Below are positions 30,407 to 38,631 of a stretch of 64,000 nucleotides of DNA, piece by piece. Both the position numbers and the translations under genes were made by a program. The stretch's first letter is position 1. Every line of letters starts with the position of its first letter. Source of the DNA: Tillandsia leiboldiana (Eukaryota; Streptophyta; Magnoliopsida; Poales; Bromeliaceae). Below the pieces are notes generated by a model that saw nothing but the letters and a program-made list of their open reading frames with translations, did no database searches and was not told the DNA's origin. Location: positions 15,521,161-15,585,160 of the forward strand of contig CM055071.1 in NCBI GenBank assembly GCA_029204045.2, read 5' to 3'.

Positions 30407-32362
30407 TTAGAACTTAAGACAAGGAAAGATATCACCTTTCCGAATCCAAAATTGTCGAATTTTGGGTTGTCTTGATTCATTATGGCCGTGAGTTGATAGC
30501 TTTGACTGTTGGTCCACCTTAGGTCTTTGCGTTGCAATAATCCACTTGAATGATTGATGTTGTGGCTCCAACCTTTGGTGGGTTGAAGGAACTCTATTGA
30601 ATTGATGTTGCTTTTGATTCCGTTGAGTCCGCTCCGTAGATGAAGTTGCCGAAGAATTCTTCTTTCTCTTTTTCGAGCACGTCTTCATCAAGTGTCCTTC
30701 AAGTCCACATTGGTGACAAGTTCTTTCTCTCAATTTCATTGTGGAACTTGAAGCCTTCACAGTTTGGTCCTTTCTAAATCCCAAACCAACCTTGCTTGTT
30801 TGACCTAATCCGGACATACAATCAAATTTCTTGGAACCGGTTGAAAGCCTTTGTATGTCGGTTTTAAGTTTATGAACTTGCTTGGTCAAAGCTTGGTTGG
30901 TGATATGAATCTCCTCAAACTGTTTTTCTAGAAAACCAATCTTGTCCATATATGATTTAGCGTTTATCTCCGATTGGTTTAGCTTTTCTTGGAGGATTTT
31001 ATTATTATCCAATAAACGTTCTCGTTCCTCCTCGAGATCATGAAGTTTTATCTTTAAAGCATGATTCTCGTCTTGAATCTCAAGTCGTTGCTTCCTCAAC
31101 TTCTTAATATGCTTGGCCATCTTCTTTGATTCCGTGAGAAGTTGTTGATATGCCTCAACGAGTTATTCTTTGTCCGACTCCCCCTCACTTGATGACTCTC
31201 CATCGGATGTTGATGTTTCATACAAAATCAACGGAGCAGAGTCAGTGATTAAAGATGATAAGCAAAAATTAGAAGAGGGAATTTGAGAAGCATGAAAGGC
31301 AACAACTTTTTCCTCTTTACTTGAGGTCGATTCATCGGAAGTAGAATCGTCCCAAGTTTTCGCTTGCAAAGCCTTCTTTTTGTATGATTTCTTAGAAGGA
31401 CAATCCGTTGAAATATGGCCGTAGCCTTTGCATCTATAACATTGGATTTCCCCTTCGAATTCATCTTTTTCTTTAGAAGGTTTTGCAGAGCTTTTGAGAT
31501 TAGAGGATTTAGAACCCGATGATCCTTTAGATGGTTTCGAGGATGAAGATCCATCGGTTCGATTCTTCCAAAACTTCCGATGAAATTTCTTTATGATCCG
31601 CGCCAATCGTTCTTCAAATTTGGCAAAAGAGATTTCATCGTCGGAACTCGATTCGCCATCTTCTTCCTTTGTTGATTTGAATGCAATGCCTGTAAGCTTA
31701 GAAGAAGACTTGGAAGAAATTTGATTAGTAGGAAAAGTCATCTCATATGTTTGTAAAGCACCTACTAATTCCTCTACTCTCATCTCATCCGGATGACTAA
31801 CGGTTTCAATGGCGGCAACCTTTGCCCTAAACCGTTCCGGAAGAGTCCGAAGTATCTTTCTTACAATTTTCGACTCCGGGATCTTTTCTCCTAAATTAGC
31901 ACAAGTATTGATTATATCTTGAAGTCTAGTGTAATAATCAGTAAACAACTCATGCTCATCCATATGAATAGAGTCAAATTGACTTGTAAGCATCTGGAGC
32001 TTTTGAATTTTTACTAGATTAGTACCTTCATGTGTAATTTTGAGAATATCCCAAATCTCCTTTGCAGTTTCACATGCGAAAATTCGTGTGAACTCGGTCG
32101 AGGGAAGAGAATTAAATAAAGCGTTCATACCTTTCCCATTGTAAGAAGATCTTTCGATTTCCTCTTTGGACCATCTAGAGCAAGGTTTTGGGGTAGTAGA
32201 ATTTCCTACTTCCTCAACAGGATGCACCCAACCGTATTCCACGGTTTGCCATACCCGCTCATCAATTGAGATGAGAAAAGCTCTCATCCGCACTTTCCAA
32301 TACTCATAATTGGTCCCATCAAAAAGAGGAGGTCTATAAATATTACCACTTTCACCCGACAT
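30407..32362 (-). pseudogene. gag: SirA gag with one in-frame stop
   Basis: Start ATG at 32362 (MSGESGNIYRPPLFDG), 35 bases after the 5' LTR end; the earlier in-frame ATG is inside the LTR. Part one (399 codons) has the copia gag/UBN2 domain (DGTNYEYWKVRMRAFL, ETAKEIWDIL, TDYYTRLQDI, ILRTLPERF) and a zinc knuckle CYRCKGYGHISTDC near residue 310. A TAA (31165-31163) follows ESDKE. The same frame then continues for 251 codons with a long coiled coil (from MAKHIKKLRKQRLEI) and a second zinc knuckle CHQCGLEGHLMKTC. One point mutation therefore separates two halves of an otherwise open gag. Gag packages element RNA. Protease and pol are absent after it. Confidence 0.9.
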
Positions 32363-32382
32363 GATAGATAAACCTAAAACCC

Positions 32383-32394
32383 GCTCTAATACCA
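32383..32394 (-). other. Primer binding site of SirA (variant)
   Basis: The minus strand reads TGGTATTAGAGC, one base different from the usual TGGTATCAGAGC, two bases from the LTR end. Confidence 0.85.
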
Positions 32395-32396
32395 CT

Positions 32397-33524
32397 TGTA
32401 GGTTTTTATATATTAAGGATCCACAAGGATCTAAATAGGTACTATCAAACAACTAGAGGGGGGGTGAATAGGTGTAATACTTAAAAACAATCTCAGTGCA
32501 AAATAAAAACTAATGCGGAAAATAAAAATAGGACACCGAGATTTACGTGGAAACTCCAATCCAGGAGAAAAACCACGGGACCAACACGCAATAACAATCC
32601 ACTAAGAAAAGAAGAATAACAAGGTGATTACCGACTCCACGGACTCAAACCCCTCCTTCAAGTTCTTCGGATCTTGCGCTCCACCGATTGAACGTCCATT
32701 GCACATGTTCAAATCCACGAACGCCACTCGAATCCACGAGCACACGTTTCGAATCCATGAAATGCCTTCAACACACCGAATCCACGATGCTACGTCGAAT
32801 CCACGACGCAAACTCAGCCGATACAGAATATAGGCTTCGATGGTGATCCTTTGCTTAGATTAACATTGAAGAACCATAGATGGAATCTCTAAGCAAAGAC
32901 TAGATCAATTCGACAAATGGTATGTCATGGAAGAACCGTCGAATTGACCTAAAAGAGGCTAAAGAGAAGAACGGTAAAAACCAGCCTCTAGGGTTGCTCT
33001 CGAGTGTTTCTGAATTGATCGGTAGTTCTCGAGAAACCCTAAGTGTCTATTTATAGGTTAGAAACCTTTGGAAAGAGATAAGCATCAAAAACTGACTTAA
33101 CAGAATTTTTCCCGCACGGCGGTCCGGACTGGATTTGGCTGATCCGGACTGTCGTCTTTTTTCAGGAATTTTCCTGAAAAAACAGTTCGGGGTCCGGACT
33201 GGAATGCCCTGATCCGGATCCTGAACATATTACATGTCCAGTTTTTGATTTTTATGCAATTAAAAATTCATCCAAGTGTTTCTACACTATAAGAAAGTAT
33301 TTGGATCACCAAAATTATTTAGTTAAACATACCTGGTCATTCCGAATTCTTTCTTCTTGAGATTGATGTAATTGATCCACAATTCTTCATCTTCAATCTT
33401 CAAGACTCAAAACACTGAGTGTCAACTTGAGCTCTTGTTGAATCTTCTCTGAGTCTTCGATTGCTGATTGACAATTTGATCACTTCAAGACTCCGACTCA
33501 ACTCACGAAATATGCCAACACAAA
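32397..33524 (-). repeat. 5' LTR of SirA, main part
   Basis: It matches 27522-28782 apart from a ~122-bp loss in the TCCGGA repeat block. The TATA box (minus) is at 33049-33056. SirB interrupts it at 33524; the last 11 bases (AAGCCGTAACA) are at 42178-42188. The hairpin array (about 32705-32810) is present but several stems have mismatches. Confidence 0.92.
33520..33524. other. TSD ACAAA, left copy (SirB)
   Basis: ACAAA precedes SirB's TGTTACGG, and ACAAA follows its last AACA at 42173-42177. The flanks join to complete SirA's LTR end. Confidence 0.92.
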
Positions 33525-33749
33525 TGTTACGGAATTTGAGTTGGCGTAGTTTCGTGAAAGTCTCGAGTCTTGAAGATTGAAGGTGAAGAAAGTTGGATCA
33601 TTTAACTCAATCTCAAGAAAGAAGAATTCAAAAGGATCAGGTATGTTTAACCTAAGATTTTGTGTGATCCGAATACTTCTTGTAGTGTAGAAACACTTGG
33701 AAGAATCTTTCATTGCAAAAAAATCAAAAACTGGACTTGGGACATGTTC

Positions 33750-34045
33750 AGGATCCGGATCAGGTTGTTCGATCCGGATCCCGAAGGTGGTTTGTTCATA
33801 CACCAGTTCAATCCGGATCGTAGCCTCTCTTGATCCGGATCCCGAACACTGAGTTTACCATCTTCCTTGAATGATCCGGATCAGGCTTCGCAATCCGGAT
33901 CCCGAACGTTGATGTTTGGTGAACTGTATGAACGATCCGGATCAAGCACTTCGATCCGGATCCCGAACCTTCGTTTTTCTGGAATTACCTGACTCGTTAC
34001 GACGATCCGGATCACAGTTAATCCGATCCGGATCGCCATCCGTAA
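33750..34045 (+). promoter_or_regulatory. GATCCGGATC repeat cluster in SirB U3
   Basis: About ten GATCCGGATC-type palindromes come in pairs, often 'GATCCGGATC...GATCCGGATCCCGAAC', with a rough period of 60-80 bp, just upstream of the TATA box. The position suggests enhancer-like elements. The 3' LTR has the same cluster (41049-41335), and a related one lies at 37928-38092 upstream of the envelope-like gene. Confidence 0.7.
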
Positions 34046-34100
34046 AATTTCCAGAAATGTTAGGTTTTTGATTCTTATCTCCTTCCTAGGGTTTCTAACC

Positions 34101-34108
34101 TATAAATA
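34101..34108 (+). promoter_or_regulatory. TATA box of SirB 5' LTR
   Basis: TATAAATA about 575 bp into the LTR, conserved at 41398-41405 in the 3' LTR and in SirA's LTRs. Confidence 0.75.
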
Positions 34109-34395
34109 GACCCTATGATTCATTTCCTAGGTGAGGCCGATAAAAAGGAAAATAGCCGTCATTTTCATATATCATCTTTTACGGCTCTAGATCCACATAT
34201 AGAGAAGAAAGGAAATCATTAGAGAACACTCTATGTTTCTTCATCTATATTGATTAGTTTGATTCTAGGTTTTCATACTCACATCTTGAGTTGAATCAAA
34301 CTAATGAATACTTAGATGGTATTTCCGATCTATCTTTGATCTAAGTATTCGGCGGATCATCACCACCCAAAAACAACGATTTACCCCAAAAATCG

Positions 34396-34575
34396 GCGCG
34401 TGGATTCGCGTGTCCTTGTGGATTCAAGGTTCAACCGCTCTCGTGGATTCGGAGCGAGGCACGTTCGTGGATTCGAAGGGTGCTATTGGGTGAAGACCGT
34501 GGATTCGGTCGGACGTCGTGGATTCGACGTTGGACGCCGTGGATTCTGCGTTGGGCGCAGATCGTGGATTCGAGA
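34396..34575 (+). other. Eight-hairpin array with invariant TGGATT loop, SirB leader
   Basis: Loops begin at 34401, 34419, 34444, 34468, 34500, 34519, 34540 and 34565. Stems: GCGCG/CGCGT, CCTTG/CAAGG, GCTC-t-CG/CGGAGC, TTCG/CGAA, GACCG/CGGTC, ACGTCG/CGACGT, ACGCCG/CTGCGT (CGGCGT in the 3' LTR, so perfect there), and TCG/CGA. Every stem is different and every loop is TGGATT. Confidence 0.8.
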
Positions 34576-34877
34576 AGCGTCGCGGAGCGAGCGGAGAAGA
34601 TCCTCTAGGAGCGTATGGAAAAGGTTGAGTCGTAAGTGTGTACGGTAAATCACCTTGTACGTGTTTTAATTCTAGTGGATTTCTGCCGTGTTATCGGTCC
34701 CGTGGTTTTTTACTCCGGTGATGGAGTTTTCCACGTAAAAATCTTGCGTATTATTTTTATTTCCGCATTGGGTTTTTATCGCAACGATTTTTTGAGTGTT
34801 TATACGTTTACACCTATTCACCCCCCTCTAGGTGTTTTTTCCCCTATTTAGATCCTTATTACATATAACCCAACAAG

Positions 34878-34889
34878 TGGTATCAGAGC
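34878..34889 (+). other. Primer binding site of SirB
   Basis: TGGTATCAGAGC, two bases after the LTR end. Confidence 0.92.
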
Positions 34890-34908
34890 GGGAATAGGGT
34901 TGTAAACA

Positions 34909-35259
34909 ATGGTTGAAGGTGGAAACATCAATCGACCCCCGTTCTTCGATGGAACAAATTATGCGTACTGGAAAGTACGGATGAAAGCCTTTTTAATTTC
35001 CATCGACGAACGGGTGTGGCAATCAATTGAATTAGGATGGTCTAATCCAACTGAATCTATTGGTGATGTTCGCACCTTAAAACCTAGGTCGAAATGGACC
35101 AAGGAAGAGTTAGATTCATCTTCTTACAATGGCAAGGGAATTAATGCTATTTTTAATGCCTTATCTCAAACTGAATTCTCTCGCGTCTCGGCATGTGAGA
35201 CTGCGAAAGAAATCTGGGATGTTCTTCAGGTTACACATGAGGGAACTAACCTCGTGAAG
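34909..35259 (+). pseudogene. gag: SirB gag, N-terminal 117 codons, ends at gap
   Basis: It starts ATG 34909 (MVEGGNINRPPFFDGTNYAYW). The copia gag/UBN2 signature continues through VRMKAFLISIDERVWQ and ETAKEIWDVL to THEGTNLVK, where 10 Ns begin. It is close to SirA's gag. The sequence after the Ns is the same gene in reverse, so the downstream part of gag in this orientation is missing or misassembled. Confidence 0.9.
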
Positions 35260-35269
35260 NNNNNNNNNN
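35260..35269. other. Assembly gap (10 N)
   Basis: Ten Ns. Identical inverted sequence lies on both sides (34584-35259 versus 36388-35713), typical of a fold-back or misjoined contig. Confidence 0.95.
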
Positions 35270-36063
35270 GGCGGCGAAACTTCCTTGTCAAGAGAGCGAG
35301 CTGCTTCTCAAATTCCTCCATAGAAGGTTCTCGTCATCGTCTGAGGAGGATGTATCCGCGTCTTCTTCCTTAGTTGTTTTCAACGCATAACCTGAAGACT
35401 TAGAAGTGGATGCCTTTCCAGAATAATTGTTAGTAGTAAATGTCATTTCATAAGTTTGTAATGAACCAACTAATTCTTCTACACGTATTTCGTCCGGGTG
35501 TTTAATAGTTTCAATGGCAGTAACCTTTGGGCGAAATCGTTCAGGAAGAGTTCTTAAGATCTTTCTTACAATCTTAAATTCTGGAATCTTCTCTCCCAGA
35601 TTAGCACATGAGTTTACGATGTCTTGCAATCGTGTATAGTAGTCCGTGAAAGATTCATTTTCTGCCATTAAGATAGAGTCAACTTGCTCGTAAGCATTTG
35701 CAGTTTCTGAATCTTCACGAGGTTAGTTCCCTCATGTGTAACCTGAAGAACATCCCAGATTTCTTTCGCAGTCTCACATGCCGAGACGCGAGAGAATTCA
35801 GTTTGAGATAAGGCATTAAAAATAGCATTAATTCCCTTGCCATTGTAAGAAGATGAATCTAACTCTTCCTTGGTCCATTTCGACCTAGGTTTTAAGGTGC
35901 GAACATCACCAATAGATTCAGTTGGATTAGACCATCCTAATTCAATTGATTGCCACACCCGTTCGTCGATGGAAATTAAAAAGGCTTTCATCCGTACTTT
36001 CCAGTACGCATAATTTGTTCCATCGAAGAACGGGGGTCGATTGATGTTTCCACCTTCAACCAT
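35270..36063 (-). pseudogene. gag: Inverted copy of SirB gag, longer but frameshifted
   Basis: On the minus strand it starts at 36063 with the identical MVEGGNINRPPFFDG protein and goes further than the plus copy. A one-base loss after QMLTS (near 35670-35680) shifts the frame. MAENESFTDYYTRLQDI to SSSDDDEN follows (35668-35288), then another shift near 35320. The region before SirA's first zinc knuckle is covered. The first 117 codons are identical to the plus copy. It is either a real palindromic rearrangement or an assembly fold-back. Confidence 0.85.
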
Positions 36064-36082
36064 TGTTTACAACCCTATTCCC

Positions 36083-36388
36083 GCTCTGATACCACTTGTT
36101 GGGTTATATGTAATAAGGATCTAAATAGGGGAAAAAACACCTAGAGGGGGGTGAATAGGTGTAAACGTATAAACACTCAAAAAATCGTTGCGATAAAAAC
36201 CCAATGCGGAAATAAAAATAATACGCAAGATTTTTACGTGGAAAACTCCATCACCGGAGTAAAAAACCACGGGACCGATAACACGGCAGAAATCCACTAG
36301 AATTAAAACACGTACAAGGTGATTTACCGTACACACTTACGACTCAACCTTTTCCATACGCTCCTAGAGGATCTTCTCCGCTCGCTCC
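36083..36388 (-). repeat. Inverted SirB primer site and LTR 3' end
   Basis: GCTCTGATACCA (36083-36094) is the primer site in reverse. 36097-36388 is the reverse complement of the LTR's last 292 bases (34584-34875). It ends abruptly at 36388 without an LTR start. Confidence 0.9.
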
Positions 36389-36512
36389 TTGACCACGTCC
36401 TTGTTTGAAATTCTAGTAAGTTCCTTAAAATTTAAGTGACCTAGCCTTTCATGCCAAAGAGTTTCATTATTCAAAGTGGCTAAGTTACAATTTTCAGAAA
36501 ATTTATTAGGAA
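36389..36512 (-). pseudogene. pol: Inverted GAG-pre-integrase fragment
   Basis: On the minus strand: SKLVPNKFSENCNLATLNN, then ETLWHERLGHLNFKELTRI and SNKDVV. The W-H-x-x-x-x-H pattern with LGHLN is the copia pre-integrase zinc motif. It is fused on one side to the inverted LTR end and on the other, head-on, to plus-strand RNase H. It shows a breakpoint between inverted and direct parts of pol. Confidence 0.85.
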
Positions 36513-36991
36513 CAAGTTTAGATATTGTTGGATACTCAGATGCCGATTGGGCAGGATCAGTGGATGATCGGAAAAGCACGAGTGGTGCATGCTTCTATCT
36601 CGGCCATTGCCTTGTTGCATGGCACAGTAAAAAGCAGAATTGCATAGCACTCTCGACTGCCGAAGCGGAATACATTTCAGCTGGAAGTTGCTCAACTCAA
36701 CTCATTTGGATGAAAAGCGTAATGAGCGACTTCCGGATTTCAGCATCTTCTGTAACAATTCTTTGTGACAACACAAGTGCAATCAACATTTCTAAAAACC
36801 CTGTGTTGCACTCTAGAACAAAACATATTGAACTTAGATATCATTTTCTTAGAGAGCTAGTTGAATCAAATACTCTTCAACTTTCATATATTTCAACTGA
36901 GGATCAATTAGCTGACATTCTAACAAAACCTTTGGATCAAAAACGTTTTATTCATTTACGAAAAGCAATTGGAATGCTTTCCTTGAAATAA
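36513..36991 (+). pseudogene. pol: SirB RNase H and Pol C-terminus (5' truncated)
   Basis: DIVGYSDADWAGSVDDRKSTSG, STAEAEYISAG and ILCDNTSAINISKNP are the copia RNase H motifs with catalytic Asp, Glu and Asp. KHIELRYHFLRELVES and DILTKPLDQKRFIHLRKAIGML form the typical C-terminus, ending in a stop at 36989-36991. This part is intact, but integrase and reverse transcriptase are missing upstream. RNase H would remove RNA from RNA:DNA hybrids during reverse transcription. Confidence 0.92.
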
Positions 36992-38216
36992 ACTTCTTTT
37001 TGAAACCTTTGCTTAGGATAGGTTTTGTATTTGTTTTGTTTTGTTCATTATCTATGTTTGTACATAGGACATTAATTGAGCATAGATCTTAATTGACTTT
37101 AATTGCATCTTTTCGCACATTTAGAAATTTATTATGCTTTTGCCATCATAATATTTCACTGTTGCAATGATCATTTATGTTAATTAAATCATCTTCTAAG
37201 TGATCAAAGTCAATTTCTCTCTCTCTATGATCTCTTGGTATAGTCATTATCTTATTTGACTGCTTAGTCGAGTATGAAATCAAGATCAATATTTGGTTGA
37301 ATACTTTATATCTTAAATAATTGATAGCCAATTGAGGGGGAGTCATAGAAAAAGTAAAATGCTCAAAAGATGTGGAAAGAGTTACATCCCAATGAGGAGT
37401 GTGAAAACTACCACCACATGGAGGAAAGAGCTACCACCTCGGTCGTCCGAGTATTGTGTGCAGCTACCACATGTATACCAAGCATGGTTGTTCAAATTTT
37501 TTATTAAGTAAAATGCATGTTGAAATACCTGACTCTGTCAAATTTCAAGGTTGGTATAAGGTGGGTTTTTAAAGAAAGATGCTCAAAGAGCCACTCTCTT
37601 CAACAGATTGTCTAGATACATTATCTACTATATTTGGGATTTCAAACATCTATTGATCTTTGTATTTCATTTTCTTTACTGAATTGATGATTTGATAAAG
37701 GCATTACTCATAAGATCATGTTAGATGTAATTGAAGGTGTTCAACTTTAAGGGATTTAATTCTTGTAAATTCTCGTTTCATTTTTGGATATTATTGATAG
37801 ATTTGGCATAATCTAATTCTTGTTGTATGAAACGATGATTTTTGTTTAAAGTTGATACACATTTGTGCTTACAATCTTTTTCTAGTTTTTCTTGAATTTC
37901 TCTGAAATTTTCTAAAGAAAAAGTTGGAGCCGATCCGGATCGGGCGAGATGATCCGGATCCCGAACGCAGGAATTCTTCTGCGGGCTGACGATCCGGATT
38001 GTATCTGCCGATCCGGATCCCGAACGCAGTTTCTCACTGCGGGTAGCCGATCCGGATCGCAAGCATGGGATGATCCGGATCGCGGCTAGGGTTTTTTAAA
38101 GAACAAAAGGGTTTTGATTTCTTTTACTCCAATCTTTTGTTCCAAAGTTTCCAGAGCCTTTCTCTCTAGATTTCATCCTTCTTGGAAGCTTTCAAACTCA
38201 AGTTCTTCAACTCCAA
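36992..38216 (+). other. SirB non-coding region between pol and envelope-like gene
   Basis: No gene is seen. GAGGGGGAG (about 37333-37341) resembles a polypurine tract. 37364-37473 and 37549-37598 are conserved with SirA (29996-29887 and 29797-29749). A cluster of GATCCGGATC palindromes (37928-38092) resembles the U3 repeats. Confidence 0.75.
37928..38092 (+). promoter_or_regulatory. Internal copy of U3-type GATCCGGATC cluster
   Basis: Six GATCCGGAT(C/T) palindromes in three pairs, with CCCGAACGCAG tails as in the LTR U3, located about 540-700 bp upstream of the envelope-like start. It may act as a promoter or enhancer for that gene. No clear TATA box follows. Confidence 0.55.
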
Positions 38217-38606
38217 GTAAGTTTTATTGATCAAAATCTCGGTTTTTCACCGTTTTTTTTTTTCTCTATTCCTCCTCAAACGTGTGAATTTCTTGGATCG
38301 ACTTTGTTTGTGGATGGTTTTTGATCAAATTTCTTTTGAAATAAGAACTCTGGGTAGATTAGTTTTGATTATGTGCTAGGTACTCTCCTGATTAACGGAT
38401 TTTTAGGCTTCGATTTCTAAAATTTCGGTTTTAGGTCATATAATAAGGATTTTCGAAAATCATGCAATTGATCTATTTTTAAAAGTCCTTTTGCAAAACT
38501 AATTTGATTCTTAGTCTCTCTACATGATTATGATTGTTTGGGTACAATTTTTCAAATCTTTGAAAATTAACAATTTTCTCATGTGTTCTTGAGTGGGTCT
38601 TCACAG
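38217..38606 (+). other. Predicted 5' UTR intron of envelope-like gene
   Basis: Strong donor CAA/GTAAGT at 38216/38217 and acceptor GGGTCTTCACAG/G ending at 38606, 25 bases before the ATG. The length is 390 bp and T-rich, as plant introns are. Inferred only. Confidence 0.5.
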
Positions 38607-38631
38607 GATACTTTTTTCACTAGCAATCAAA

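Larger units (their letters stand above)
33525..34875 (+). repeat. 5' LTR of SirB (1351 bp)
   Basis: It starts TGTTACGGAATT and ends TAACCCAACA. A U3 repeat cluster of (GATCC)GGATC palindromes (33750-34045) precedes the TATA box at 34101-34108 (CCTATAAATAGACC). Downstream is the eight-hairpin array (34396-34575), then the donor-rich leader end. There are no genes; the small open frame near the right end is LTR sequence repeated in all three copies. Confidence 0.93.

Noticed and set aside
33498..33803. Minus-strand frame of about 100 codons, repeated at 40705-41100
   Set aside because: Antisense to SirB's U3; its length comes from the palindromic repeats and it has no known domain.
38593..38631. 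GTG start 13 codons upstream of the envelope-like ATG
   Set aside because: Plant nuclear genes rarely start at GTG, and a good splice acceptor (38606) falls inside this extension.
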